Assembly (NCBI GenBank): GCA_963724065.1
Contig: CAVRTB010000001.1
Coordinates: 124,001-188,000, forward strand
Source of the DNA: DASRIA01 sp963724065
Lineage (GTDB): Bacteria > Actinomycetota > Thermoleophilia > Solirubrobacterales > JBBDJG01
Length of the DNA stretch: 64,000 nt
Direction of reading: 5' to 3'
Shown here: positions 8,682 to 17,114 of the stretch, in pieces
Position numbering within the stretch: position 1 is the stretch's first letter
Layout of the letters: every line of letters starts with the position of its first letter
The notes under the pieces: model-generated
Databases searched by the model: none
What the model was told of the DNA's origin: nothing
What the model saw: the letters and a program-made list of their open reading frames with translations, nothing else
Program-made: the position numbers and the translations under genes

Positions 8682-10543
8682 CCCGCGCGTGGCGCGTGCG
8701 TGTATGCGTAGTGATGGCCTGCGCGGCGGGTCTCTTGGTCCTGTCGGTGGCGGCCGCGCCTCCCGAAGCGCCCGGCGCCTCGGTATGCGCGCAGAAGGCG
8801 CCGAGCAAGCTGAGCTTCGCGCGGCGCGTGGGCAGCCGGCACGGACGGCTCTCGTGGCACGCGCGGCGCGCGGCCGGCGCACGCTTCCGGGTCTTTCGCG
8901 ACGGAGTCGTGGTCGGCCAGACGACACGGAGGTCCATCCGCGTCGCTGTCAGCCCGGGGCTGCGCTACACGTTCAACGTGCGCCGGGTCAGCGCCGCGGG
9001 GAGCGTGTCGGATTGCTCGGGCGAGCTGGTGCGCGAACTGCACTGGCATCCGCCGTTCAAGGTGCGCCACCTGTCGGTGAAGCGCGTGCGCAAGCTACGC
9101 GCGACCCTCTCGTGGGCGCGGGTGCGCCGCGGCGACGGCAAGCTCGCCGGCTACCGCGTGTACCGCGACGGCCGGGTCTACAGGCAGGTCAAGCCCCGGC
9201 GGCGCTCGGTACGCGTCCCGATGGCGCCGGGCGCTCACGTCTTCCGTGTGCTTGCCGCGGACACGCGAGGCTCACTCGGGAAGCCGAGCCGCACCGTGCG
9301 TGTCCGCGCCAACCATCGCGCGCCGGGAATCCCCGGCAGCCTGCGCACCGGGCGGGTCACCGACACGAGCGTCGAGCTCGGCTGGGGCAACGGCGTCAGG
9401 CGCAGCTCGCGGATCGTCGGGTACAGGATCTTCCGCGACGGCCAGCCCGTCGCCCAGGTCCGCGCGCTCACAGCGGACATCGGGAACCTCGCTCCCGTCA
9501 CCGAATACAAGTTCTCCGTCGCCGCGGTGGACAGCTGGGGCTACCTGAGCCGGCCCGTCGCCGCGCAGGCCACGACGGCGATGCCGCCTCCCACGCAGGG
9601 GCAGCTCCACGCGTTCATGCTCGCGACCACGGACGAGAGCTTTCTCGACCTGCAGCGCCACTACCGCCAGATCGGGACGGTCTATCCCACCTATTACGAC
9701 TGCCGGCGCAGCGACGGCGGCATCATCGGAAAGGACGACCCGCTGGTGACGCGCTGGGCCCAGCTGCGGAAGATCGTCGTGATGCCGCGCTTCAACTGCC
9801 AGAGCGGCCCGACCCTCAACATGATCCTGCGCAACCCCGCCGTGCGGCAGGCGACCCTCGCCAACCTCGTCGACCTCGTGCAACGTCACGGCTACGACGG
9901 CCTCAACCTCGACTTCGAGGCGGGCTACGAGAGCGACCGTGACGTCCTCACGAGCTTTGTCAGCGAGCTCGCGCAGCGGCTGCACGCGCTCGGCAAGCGC
10001 CTCTCCGTCGAGGTGTCGGCGAAGTTCTCCGGCAGCCAGACCGGACGTGCCGGGTTCTATGACTACCCGGCGCTCGGCAGGGTGGCTGACACGGTCTTCG
10101 TGATGGCGTGGGGCTGGCATTGGACGACGTCGGCGCCCGGGCCTTCCGACGAGATCGCCAACGTGCTGAAGGTCGCCAACTACACCGCGACGATGCCCAA
10201 CAAGCGGCGCTACGTGCTCGGCATGCCGCTCTATGCGCACGACTGGCCGAACGGCGGCGGGCCCGCGAACCCGTCCATCCCGAAGGAGTACGGCGAGGTG
10301 ATGGAGATCGCCGCGCGTCACGGGGTCGTCCCCAGGTTCGACGAGACCTCTTTCACGTGGACGTTCGACTACGTCGAGAGTGGCGTGCCGCACGAGGTGT
10401 GGTTCGGCGATGCCACATCTCTCAGCCGCCGGTTCAAGGTCGCCAAGGTGCGGGGCCTCGGTCTCGGCTTCTGGCGTCTCGGCCGTGAGGATCAGCGGAT
10501 CTGGGACGACCCCCAGATCGCTCCCGGCACCAGCTGGCCGTAG
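8678..10543 (+). CDS. Secreted FN3-repeat protein with GH18 chitinase-like domain
   Basis: A 621-residue exported protein translationally coupled to the sigma factor (ATGA overlap). An Arg-rich signal peptide (about 1-27) is followed by three fibronectin-III-like modules (about 41-117, 124-208, 211-300), each with a YRVYRDG/YRIFRDG-type strand. Residues 308-615 form a GH18-like barrel: YDGLNLDFE at 406-414 corresponds to the DGxDxDxE catalytic signature, with Asn in place of the first conserved Asp but D412 and the acid E414 kept. Later barrel strands (MAWGWHWTTS, LGMPLYAHDW) also fit GH18. It probably binds or trims a beta-1,4-linked N-acetylated polysaccharide, possibly the product of the following cassette. 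The substrate is inference. Confidence 0.8.
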   Translation: MTRAWRVRVCVVMACAAGLLVLSVAAAPPEAPGASVCAQKAPSKLSFARRVGSRHGRLSWHARRAAGARFRVFRDGVVVGQTTRRSIRVAVSPGLRYTFNVRRVSAAGSVSDCSGELVRELHWHPPFKVRHLSVKRVRKLRATLSWARVRRGDGKLAGYRVYRDGRVYRQVKPRRRSVRVPMAPGAHVFRVLAADTRGSLGKPSRTVRVRANHRAPGIPGSLRTGRVTDTSVELGWGNGVRRSSRIVGYRIFRDGQPVAQVRALTADIGNLAPVTEYKFSVAAVDSWGYLSRPVAAQATTAMPPPTQGQLHAFMLATTDESFLDLQRHYRQIGTVYPTYYDCRRSDGGIIGKDDPLVTRWAQLRKIVVMPRFNCQSGPTLNMILRNPAVRQATLANLVDLVQRHGYDGLNLDFEAGYESDRDVLTSFVSELAQRLHALGKRLSVEVSAKFSGSQTGRAGFYDYPALGRVADTVFVMAWGWHWTTSAPGPSDEIANVLKVANYTATMPNKRRYVLGMPLYAHDWPNGGGPANPSIPKEYGEVMEIAARHGVVPRFDETSFTWTFDYVESGVPHEVWFGDATSLSRRFKVAKVRGLGLGFWRLGREDQRIWDDPQIAPGTSWP

Positions 10544-10632
10544 TAGCTCAGCGCGCCGGCACGGTTCCAAACCTCAAACGGACACGCGTACGAGTGAGCA
10601 TTGCGTCGTCCAGCCGTTGACCCCACATAGCC

Positions 10633-11964
10633 ATGGGAAGCGGATCAGTCACGACACCAGATGCTCTTGCGCTCGGCGCCCAGCCGGCTGTCACTCCCTC
10701 GCGGGACGCGACACGCACGGTCGCGGTGCTGGGCCTCGGGTACGTCGGCCTGCCGACGGGCATCGGACTGGCCGCAGGGGGAGTGAAGGTGACCGGAGTC
10801 GACGTGAGCGAGCGGCGGCTGCAGGACATCCGTGAGGGCAGCGTGGACCTCGCGGAGGGAGAGAGGGAGAGCCTGCAGTCGGTGCTGGAGCAAGACGAGC
10901 TCCTGCTCACGTCGAGTCCCGGCGCGATCGCGGCGGCCGACGCCGTGCTGATCTGCGTGCCGACGCCGGTCGACGAGCGCCAGCAGCCCGACCTGCGCCT
11001 GCTGGTCGCAGCGTGCAAGACGGTTGTTGCGCAGGCGCGACGTGACCAGGTGATCGTGCTCACGAGCACGACCTACGTCGGGAGCACACGCGAGCTGCTC
11101 GTGCAGCCGCTGCTCGACCGCGGCCTGCGCCCCGGGCGCGAGATCGCCGTGGCCTTCTCGCCGGAGCGCATCGACCCCGGCAACGGGCGCTGGGACCAGC
11201 GCGACGTTCCGCGAATCGTGGGCGGCGTGACCGAGAGCTGCGCGCGCGCCGCGGTAGAGGTCGTCGGCGCCGTGTCCGCCGGAGTCCACGTGGTCTCCTC
11301 GTGCGAGGCGGCGGAGATGACGAAGCTCTACGAGAACACCTTCCGCGCCGTCAACATCGCCTGGGCGAACGAGATGGCGGGCGCCAGCCGCGCGCTCGGG
11401 CTCGACCCGGTCGAGATCACCCGCGCCGCGGCGACGAAGCCGTACGGGTTCATGCCCTTCTGGCCTGGCGCCGGCGTCGGCGGCCACTGCATCCCCTGCG
11501 ACCCCCACTACCTGCTGCGCGGCCTGCGTGAGGTGCGCGCTGACGCGCCGCTCACGCGGCGCGCGATGAAGGCGATCGAGTCGCGACCCCACGTGGTCGC
11601 CGGGCGGGTCGTGGAGATCCTGGAGCAGGAAGGAGTGGAACCGGCAGAGGGACGCGTGCTCGTGGTGGGCGCGTCCTACAAGCCGGGCGTCCGCGACGTG
11701 CGGGAGTCGCCCGCCCTGCGGATCATGCACAGCCTTGCGGGAGAGGGCGTCACGGTCGCCTACCACGACCCACTCGTGCGCTCCTTCGAAGCCACTGACA
11801 AGCTCGCGATGCTGTCCGTCGCGCGGCCGCGGCCGTCGGACTACGACGTCGCCGTGATCGTCACCCTGCACGACGGCTGCGACTACTCGTGGCTCGCCGA
11901 GTTCGAGCAGGTGCTCGACTGCACCTACCGGACGGCGCTCGGCGTCGAGAGGTCACTGATCTAG
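10633..11964 (+). CDS. Nucleotide-sugar dehydrogenase (UDP-GlcNAc/ManNAc/Glc 6-dehydrogenase family)
   Basis: Oxidises the C6 hydroxyl of a UDP-sugar to a uronic acid with two NAD+. The 443-residue protein has an N-terminal Rossmann fold (VAVLGLGYVGLPTGIGLA), the central NAD-binding/dimer domain (KLYENTFRAVNIAWANEMA) and the active-site motif GVGGHCIPCDPHY with catalytic Cys286. A C-terminal UDP-binding domain follows (GASYKPGVRDVRESPAL). GGHCIPxDP is typical of the WbpA/WecC subgroup acting on N-acetylated sugars, but UDP-glucose cannot be excluded. The stop codon overlaps the start of the glycosyltransferase, so the enzyme probably supplies its donor. No clear ribosome site precedes ATG 10633. 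Confidence 0.85.
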   Translation: MGSGSVTTPDALALGAQPAVTPSRDATRTVAVLGLGYVGLPTGIGLAAGGVKVTGVDVSERRLQDIREGSVDLAEGERESLQSVLEQDELLLTSSPGAIAAADAVLICVPTPVDERQQPDLRLLVAACKTVVAQARRDQVIVLTSTTYVGSTRELLVQPLLDRGLRPGREIAVAFSPERIDPGNGRWDQRDVPRIVGGVTESCARAAVEVVGAVSAGVHVVSSCEAAEMTKLYENTFRAVNIAWANEMAGASRALGLDPVEITRAAATKPYGFMPFWPGAGVGGHCIPCDPHYLLRGLREVRADAPLTRRAMKAIESRPHVVAGRVVEILEQEGVEPAEGRVLVVGASYKPGVRDVRESPALRIMHSLAGEGVTVAYHDPLVRSFEATDKLAMLSVARPRPSDYDVAVIVTLHDGCDYSWLAEFEQVLDCTYRTALGVERSLI

Positions 11965-13295
11965 TGGCGGTCACCGCGAGCACGGGGAGGCTTGCGCCGC
12001 GGCGCCCGCCGATCCCGTGGTTCAACCACGCCCTGCGCGCCGTCTGCGCGCTCTACCTGGTGGTCATCGTGCTCGCGGTGATCACGTACAAGACGATCTT
12101 CATCGAGATGATCGTGGAGGACCCGTACTTCGGCGTCTACAGCGTCGCCGTGTGCCTATTCATCCTCAGCAGGTTCTTGTTCAGCCTCTTCTACCGCGCG
12201 GCGCCAGACCCGCCGGTGCCGCTGGAGCCGACGATCGCGATCGTGATGCCGGCATTCAACGAGGAGGAGGCCGTCGCGGGATCGATTCGCTCGCTGCTGG
12301 CCAGCGAGTACCCGGCGCAGAAGCTCGAGATCGTGGTGGTCAACGACGGCTCGACGGACGGCACTCTGCGCGAGATCCACTCCGTCGCGGACGCGAGCTC
12401 CGCGGTGCGCGTGATCGACTTCCCGGAGAACCGCGGCAAGCGCGCCGCGATGGCGGCCGGGATCCGCTCGACCAGGGCCGAGGTGATCGCGTTCGTCGAC
12501 TCCGACAGCGCGCTCGAGCCCGACGCGCTGCGCCAGATCGTGCGCGGGTTCGCCGACCCCCGCGTCGGGGCGATCGCCGGCCATGCCGACGTCGAGAATG
12601 CGCGCGAGACGTGGATCACCCGCATGCAGGCCGTGCGGTATTTCGTGGCGTTTCGCGTGTGCAAGGCCGCCGAGTCCATCTTCGGTGCGGTCACGTGCTG
12701 CTCGGGCTGCTTCTCCGTCTACCGTCGCGCCGCGATCGCACCGGTGCTCGAGCGTTGGGAGGGGCAGCAGTTCCTCGGCCGGCCGGCGACCTACGGCGAC
12801 GACCGCTCACTGACGAACTTCGTCTTGCACAACTGGAAGGTGCGCTACGACGAGACCGCGCGCTCGGTCACGATCGTGCCGGCCCACTTCCGGCTGTTCC
12901 TGCGCCAGCAGCTGCGCTGGAAGCGGTCGTGGACGCGCGAGTCGCTGATCATCAGCCGCTTCATCTGGCGCAAGAGCCCGCTCGCGAGCCTGTGGGTGTA
13001 CCTCGGGATCGTGCTGCCGCTGCTGGCGCCGATCGTCGCCGTGCGGGCGATCGTCTGGCTCCCGCTGTTCGGCGGAGGCGGCGCGCCGCTCATCTATCTG
13101 ATCGGGATCTACGCGATGGCGCTCGTCTACGGGCTCTACTACGGGCTCAAGCACGGCCGCTACGACACCTTGTGGGTGTTCGGGGTGATGTTCGTGTTCT
13201 TCTACATCGCCTTCCTGCTTTGGCAGACGTACTACGCGATCCTTACTTCGCGCAACTCGAGCTGGGGCACCCGCACGGCCGAGGCGGCGCGGTGA
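11964..13295 (+). CDS. Processive family-2 membrane glycosyltransferase (hyaluronan/chitin/PNAG synthase type)
   Basis: A 443-residue polysaccharide synthase of the HasA/NodC/PgaC type, making a beta-linked chain at the cytoplasmic face and exporting it. Two N-terminal membrane helices precede the GT-A domain, which has VVVNDGSTDG (Asp128), DSDS (Asp179/181), GDDRSLT and the processivity motif QQLRW (315-319). Two to three C-terminal membrane helices follow. GTG at 11964 is chosen: it overlaps the upstream TAG by one base and GAGAGG lies ten bases before it. The next gene overlaps by GTGA. The dehydrogenase upstream suggests a uronic-acid-containing polymer; the deacetylase downstream suggests an N-acetylated one. 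The exact product is not deducible. Confidence 0.86.
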   Translation: MAVTASTGRLAPRRPPIPWFNHALRAVCALYLVVIVLAVITYKTIFIEMIVEDPYFGVYSVAVCLFILSRFLFSLFYRAAPDPPVPLEPTIAIVMPAFNEEEAVAGSIRSLLASEYPAQKLEIVVVNDGSTDGTLREIHSVADASSAVRVIDFPENRGKRAAMAAGIRSTRAEVIAFVDSDSALEPDALRQIVRGFADPRVGAIAGHADVENARETWITRMQAVRYFVAFRVCKAAESIFGAVTCCSGCFSVYRRAAIAPVLERWEGQQFLGRPATYGDDRSLTNFVLHNWKVRYDETARSVTIVPAHFRLFLRQQLRWKRSWTRESLIISRFIWRKSPLASLWVYLGIVLPLLAPIVAVRAIVWLPLFGGGGAPLIYLIGIYAMALVYGLYYGLKHGRYDTLWVFGVMFVFFYIAFLLWQTYYAILTSRNSSWGTRTAEAAR

Positions 13296-14305
13296 CCGCC
13301 CCCGCGGAGGCCCTGCGCGGCGCGATCGCATTCCTGCTGCTGCCGCTGTCACTGGTGCCGCTCTACTTCGCGGTGCCGCGGATCCGGGCCGAGGTCGGGC
13401 CCGGGCCCGACCGCGCCGCGTTCGCCGCGCCAGACCTCGAGCCCACGGACGCTCAGCTCGCGCGCTGGCGAGCGCTGCCCCCCGCGCGCGGCGCGATCCC
13501 CGTGCTGGCATACCACGGCGTGAACGGTCGCCCCGACCACTATTCGGTGACGCGCAGGCAGTTCGCCGAGCAGATGACGATGCTGCGCAGTCTGGGGTTC
13601 GAGTCGATCAGCATCGCCGAGTACGCGCGCTTTTTGCACGGAGCAACCGAGCGCCTGCCGAAGCGGCCGGTCCTGATCACCTTTGACGACGGCCGGCTCG
13701 ACTCGTACCGCGGCGCCGACAAGATCCTGGCCGAGACGGGCTTCCGCGCGACGATGTTCGCGATCGCGGGCCACATCGAGCAGGACAGCCCCTTCTACAG
13801 CACTTGGGACGAGCTGCGGCGCATGGCGAAGAGCGGGCGCTGGGACGTGCAGGAGCACGCCGGCATCGGCCACGCGAACGTTCAGTACGACGCCGCCGGC
13901 CACAAGGGTCCCGCGTACGCCTACCGGCAGTACACCGAGGGCAAGGGCCTCGAGAGCTTCGCGGAGTTCAAGCGCCGCGTGCGCCACGACATCCTGTGGG
14001 CGAAGCGCACGATGACCGCGCAGCTCCCGGGCTTCGCGCCATGGGGCTTCGCGGTCCCCTTCGGGAACTACGGGCATGACGGGGACACCAACGACGAGCG
14101 CATCGCGCCGTTCATGAAGGGGTTGCTGGCGAAGCACTTCCAGGCCGTGTTCCTCACGCGCCCGTCCGTGTACACGACGCCCACCAGCTCCCGCTCGGGG
14201 CTGCCCCGGATCGAGATTCACTCCGACACGAGCACGGACGAGCTCTACCGGCGGCTGCGAGACGGGATTCCGGCGCCGCCGGCGCCCGTCAGCCCGGCCG
14301 GCTGA
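13292..14305 (+). CDS. Membrane-anchored polysaccharide deacetylase (NodB/PgaB-like)
   Basis: Removes acetyl groups from N-acetylated exopolysaccharide. The 337-residue protein has one N-terminal membrane anchor (about 8-27) and then a NodB domain: LAYHGVN, the metal-binding TFDDG (D132, D133) and HAGIGH (H189, H194), matching the H-xxxx-H pair. PWGFAVPFGNYG corresponds to the later catalytic loop. Start GTG 13292 overlaps the synthase stop (GTGA), showing tight coupling. It resembles the deacetylase domain of PgaB/IcaB, which act on poly-GlcNAc outside the membrane. The last 17 bases overlap the convergent small gene at 14289. Confidence 0.85.
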   Translation: MTAPAEALRGAIAFLLLPLSLVPLYFAVPRIRAEVGPGPDRAAFAAPDLEPTDAQLARWRALPPARGAIPVLAYHGVNGRPDHYSVTRRQFAEQMTMLRSLGFESISIAEYARFLHGATERLPKRPVLITFDDGRLDSYRGADKILAETGFRATMFAIAGHIEQDSPFYSTWDELRRMAKSGRWDVQEHAGIGHANVQYDAAGHKGPAYAYRQYTEGKGLESFAEFKRRVRHDILWAKRTMTAQLPGFAPWGFAVPFGNYGHDGDTNDERIAPFMKGLLAKHFQAVFLTRPSVYTTPTSSRSGLPRIEIHSDTSTDELYRRLRDGIPAPPAPVSPAG

Positions 14306-14528
14306 CGTCCAAAGCGCGGCTGATCGCTTCGAGCTCCTCGCGGAGCGTCATGCCAGGCTTGGGCGCGGGTTTGAAGGCGCGCGCCGTGACCGCGCGCGCA
14401 CGGCGCTCGTCGAGCCCCGACTGGCGCTTCAGCAGCGCGACGATCGAGTCATAGTCCCAGCCTCGGGCCACGAGGTTGCGGGCAGCGCGCAGGGCCTCAT
14501 GCCCGTTATGAACAGCCTTTCGTGGCAT
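14289..14528 (-). CDS. Small helical hypothetical protein
   Basis: A 79-residue basic protein with no recognised domain. Its middle section (LVARGWDYDSIVALLKRQSGLDERRARAVTARAF) looks like two amphipathic helices, similar in feel to small RecX-like or helix-turn-helix fragments, but I cannot assign a family. It converges on the deacetylase gene, overlapping its 3' end by 17 bases. No good ribosome site precedes the ATG at 14528. Codon composition is consistent with coding. Moderate confidence that it is real. Confidence 0.5.
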   Translation of the reverse strand: MPRKAVHNGHEALRAARNLVARGWDYDSIVALLKRQSGLDERRARAVTARAFKPAPKPGMTLREELEAISRALDVSRPG

Positions 14529-14593
14529 AGGGAGAGCATCGGTGGGATGGGGCGGTGCTTGAGTCTCGGTCCGCAGTTCGCAGTTGCGAACTG

Positions 14594-15268
14594 CTATCCG
14601 CCCTGCGCGGTCGGGCGGATCAGCACCTCGTTCACGTCAACGTGCTCCGGCTGCTGCACCGCGAACATCACCGCCCTCGCGATGTCATCGGCCTCGAGCG
14701 CCCCCCGGGGCCGGTTGTCGAAGAACGGCGTGTCGACCATGCCGGGCTCGATCAGCGTGACGCGCACGCCGCTGCCGTCGACCTCCTGGCGCAGGCTCTC
14801 GCCGATCGCCGTGACGGCCCACTTGGTCGCGGAGTAGAGCGACCCGGGAAGCGCGCGGCGGCCGGCCACGGACCCGGTGAGGAGCATGTGGCCGCGCGAC
14901 TCGCGCACTGCGGGCAGCGTCGCGCGGATCGTGAGCGCGGCGCCGTAGACGTTCGTCAGGACCATCTCGCGCCAGTGCTCGGGCGTCGACTCGAGAAAGC
15001 CGCGCGGCGCGCCGAACCCGGCGTTCGCGAACGCGACGTCGAGGCGGCCGAACTTCTCGAGCGCCGCTGCCGCCATGCGCTGCTGGTCCTCCCAGGACGT
15101 GACATCGCACACGACCGGCAGCGCTCCCAACTCCTCCGCGAGCGCGTTGAGCTTGTCCTCGGAGCGCGCGGCGAGCACGAGCCGGTAGCCCTCCTTCGCG
15201 GCATGGCGCGCCGTCGCCGCGCCGATGCCGCTCGACGCGCCGGTGATCAGGAAAACGGGGTCGGGCAT
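14594..15268 (-). CDS. Short-chain dehydrogenase/reductase (SDR)
   Basis: A 224-residue classical SDR oxidoreductase using NAD(P). It has the cofactor motif TGASSGIG near the N-terminus, CDVTS, NAGFG, a serine in LTGSVAG and the catalytic YSATK. The C-terminus is short for the class. Substrate unknown. Seven bases separate its start from the stop of the DUF3052 gene upstream on the same strand, so both are probably one transcript. Confidence 0.85.
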   Translation of the reverse strand: MPDPVFLITGASSGIGAATARHAAKEGYRLVLAARSEDKLNALAEELGALPVVCDVTSWEDQQRMAAAALEKFGRLDVAFANAGFGAPRGFLESTPEHWREMVLTNVYGAALTIRATLPAVRESRGHMLLTGSVAGRRALPGSLYSATKWAVTAIGESLRQEVDGSGVRVTLIEPGMVDTPFFDNRPRGALEADDIARAVMFAVQQPEHVDVNEVLIRPTAQGG

Positions 15269-15275
15269 GTGGCTC

Positions 15276-15683
15276 CTATCTGTTCTCTTTGCGGATCACG
15301 AAGCGCAGGCCCGACCACGTATCGTCGATCGCGCAGACTTTCGTGTCGACGAGTCCCTGCGGGAGGATGACCTCGCGCAGCCCGTCCTCGGTGAGGTCGG
15401 TCTTCACGCCAGAGGCACGCTTGGGCCAGGCGATCCACAGTGACCCGGCCGGATCGAGTGCACCGGCGAGCTTGCCGAAGCGGCGCTCGAGGTCGGCTCG
15501 GGACTTGGTGAAGAAGATGATCGTGTCGAGCGGGCCCCGCGCCCGTGCGCGCACCTCGACCGCGTCGGGGAGTGGCGCAAGCGCCGAATCGAGAAAGTCA
15601 GCGGGCGCGCCGACGAGCGCGAGGCGGGCGCCCGGCTTGATGCCGAGCTTCTGCGGCAGGGGCGTGCCGGAGTAACCGGCCAT
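15276..15683 (-). CDS. DUF3052 family protein
   Basis: A 135-residue protein matching the actinobacterial DUF3052 family: it opens MAGYSGTPLPQKLGIKPG, continues with LALVGAP, IIFFTKSRADLERRFGKL, LWIAWPKRASGVKTDLTEDGLRE and DTWSGLRFV. The role is unknown; the family is cytoplasmic and single-domain. I prefer the ATG at 15683 because family members start at this point; GTG 15710 would add nine residues, and AGGAGG inside that extension lies about 14 bases before the ATG. It is transcribed with the SDR gene. Confidence 0.82.
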   Translation of the reverse strand: MAGYSGTPLPQKLGIKPGARLALVGAPADFLDSALAPLPDAVEVRARARGPLDTIIFFTKSRADLERRFGKLAGALDPAGSLWIAWPKRASGVKTDLTEDGLREVILPQGLVDTKVCAIDDTWSGLRFVIRKENR

Positions 15684-15722
15684 GGTGCCCGGAGTCGCCT
15701 CCTTCCCCACGGGTGGAGCCTA

Positions 15723-17045
15723 CTATCGCAGGCCCTCCAGCGCGCGCCTCGCGCGTGGCGCGTGCAGCGGCGAGAACTGCGCGTTGCCCGCGAGTGCTCG
15801 GGTCAGGTGCCGGCGCGCGAGGTCGGGGCGGCCCGCATCCCGCGCCGCGATGCCGGCGTGGTAGAGGAGCAGCGCGTCGCGCGAGCCGAGGCGCAGCGCC
15901 TCGGTCGCGTAGCGCAGCCCTTCGCGCGCCTTGCCGGCGCGCGTGAGTGACCAGCCGAGCGCGTCGGCGCTGCGCACGCTCGGGGCCGCTCCGTAAGCCT
16001 GCCGGGCGAGCGTGACGGCACGCGCCGGGCTCCCGTGGTCGGCCTCGATGACCGCCGTCTCGGGATTCACGTTGACGGCACCGCGCTGCTCGAGCCGCTG
16101 CTGTGCCGCGGCGAGCGCCAGGCTCTTGCGGGCCGCGCCTCGTCTGCCCGCTGCCAGTTCGGCCTCGGCGAGGCCGACGACGTAAGCGGTCAGTGGCAGC
16201 CGCGCGACCACCCGGCGGTGGAGCCGGATCGCGCCGTCGAGGTCGCCACGCGCTGAGGCCACGTGCGCCAGGCCGACCTGTGCCGGAATGTAGCCGTCGA
16301 ACCGCGCGGCGGCGAGGCGGTAGGCGCGCTGCGCGTCCGCGATGCGGCCGCGCGCCATCTGGAGATTGCCGAGCAGGGCCTGCACGTATGCGGAGTTCTC
16401 ACGCGCGTCACCACCCGCCGATGCGGCGAGGCGCATCGCGGCGACGGCCCCCGGGAGGTCGCCGTGCAGCTCGCGGAAGTAGGAGACCCGCGAATAGGAA
16501 TCGAGGTTGGGCTTCAGATCGACCATGCGCTGGAGCGAGCGCTCGGCGGCCTCGTAGCGGCCGAGCTCGACCTGCGCGTCGACGATCACGCCGTAGGGCT
16601 TGACGACGCCCGGCGCCGCGGCACGCGCGCGCTCGCCGTAGCGCAACCCGGTGGCGAAGTCATGGCGTGCGTTCGCGAGCGAGCCCAGGACCGCGAGGGC
16701 ACCGGCATCGCCGGGCTCGCGCTTGAGCGCCGCGCGCAGCGCCGACTCGGCACGCACGTAGTTCGAGGAGTCGGCGGTTTCGCGTGCCTTTTGAAGGTAC
16801 GCGTCGCCGAGCGACGCGTAGGACTCGGCGGAGGTGCTGTCGTTGCCGACCGCGGCCTGCAGGGAGCGGATGCGCTCGTCCGTCGAACGGGCATCCGCGA
16901 ATCCCGGCGCGGCGCCACTCGCGCCCGCTCCTGCATCGCTTCTCCCGGAAGGGCTGTCGTCGATGAACTTCACCGCCATGAAGGTGGCGGCGAACGCGAC
17001 CAGCGGGACAAGGAGCTTGATGATGCTTGGTCTGGAGAGAGTCAT
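15723..17045 (-). CDS. Membrane-anchored tetratricopeptide-repeat protein
   Basis: A 440-residue TPR protein, inserted by one N-terminal helix (IIKLLVPLVAFAATFMAVKF) with the repeats outside. After a linker it holds about nine to ten helical TPR-like units (SYASLGDAYLQKA, ALAVLGSLANARHDFATGL, VKPYGVIVDAQVELGRYEAAE, YVQALLGNLQMARGRIADAQRAY and so on). TPR arrays mediate protein contacts, so it is likely a partner of the DUF4331 protein encoded just upstream in the same operon (69-bp gap with a hairpin). The operon is driven by the ECF-type promoter at 18708-18733. Confidence 0.84.
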   Translation of the reverse strand: MTLSRPSIIKLLVPLVAFAATFMAVKFIDDSPSGRSDAGAGASGAAPGFADARSTDERIRSLQAAVGNDSTSAESYASLGDAYLQKARETADSSNYVRAESALRAALKREPGDAGALAVLGSLANARHDFATGLRYGERARAAAPGVVKPYGVIVDAQVELGRYEAAERSLQRMVDLKPNLDSYSRVSYFRELHGDLPGAVAAMRLAASAGGDARENSAYVQALLGNLQMARGRIADAQRAYRLAAARFDGYIPAQVGLAHVASARGDLDGAIRLHRRVVARLPLTAYVVGLAEAELAAGRRGAARKSLALAAAQQRLEQRGAVNVNPETAVIEADHGSPARAVTLARQAYGAAPSVRSADALGWSLTRAGKAREGLRYATEALRLGSRDALLLYHAGIAARDAGRPDLARRHLTRALAGNAQFSPLHAPRARRALEGLR

Positions 17046-17074
17046 GTCGTGGTGGGTGTCGGAGAGCTCCGGTT

Positions 17075-17099
17075 GGGGGCCTCTATGTGAGAGGCCCCC
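17075..17099 (-). terminator. Intercistronic hairpin between DUF4331 and TPR genes
   Basis: GGGGGCCTC (17075-17083) and GAGGCCCCC (17091-17099) form a perfect 9-bp stem with a 7-base loop between the two minus-strand genes. No U-tract follows on that strand, so it is more likely an attenuator or an mRNA-stabilising 3' end of the DUF4331 cistron than a full terminator. Confidence 0.5.
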
Positions 17100-17114
17100 G
17101 CCCGGATGCCCGTC

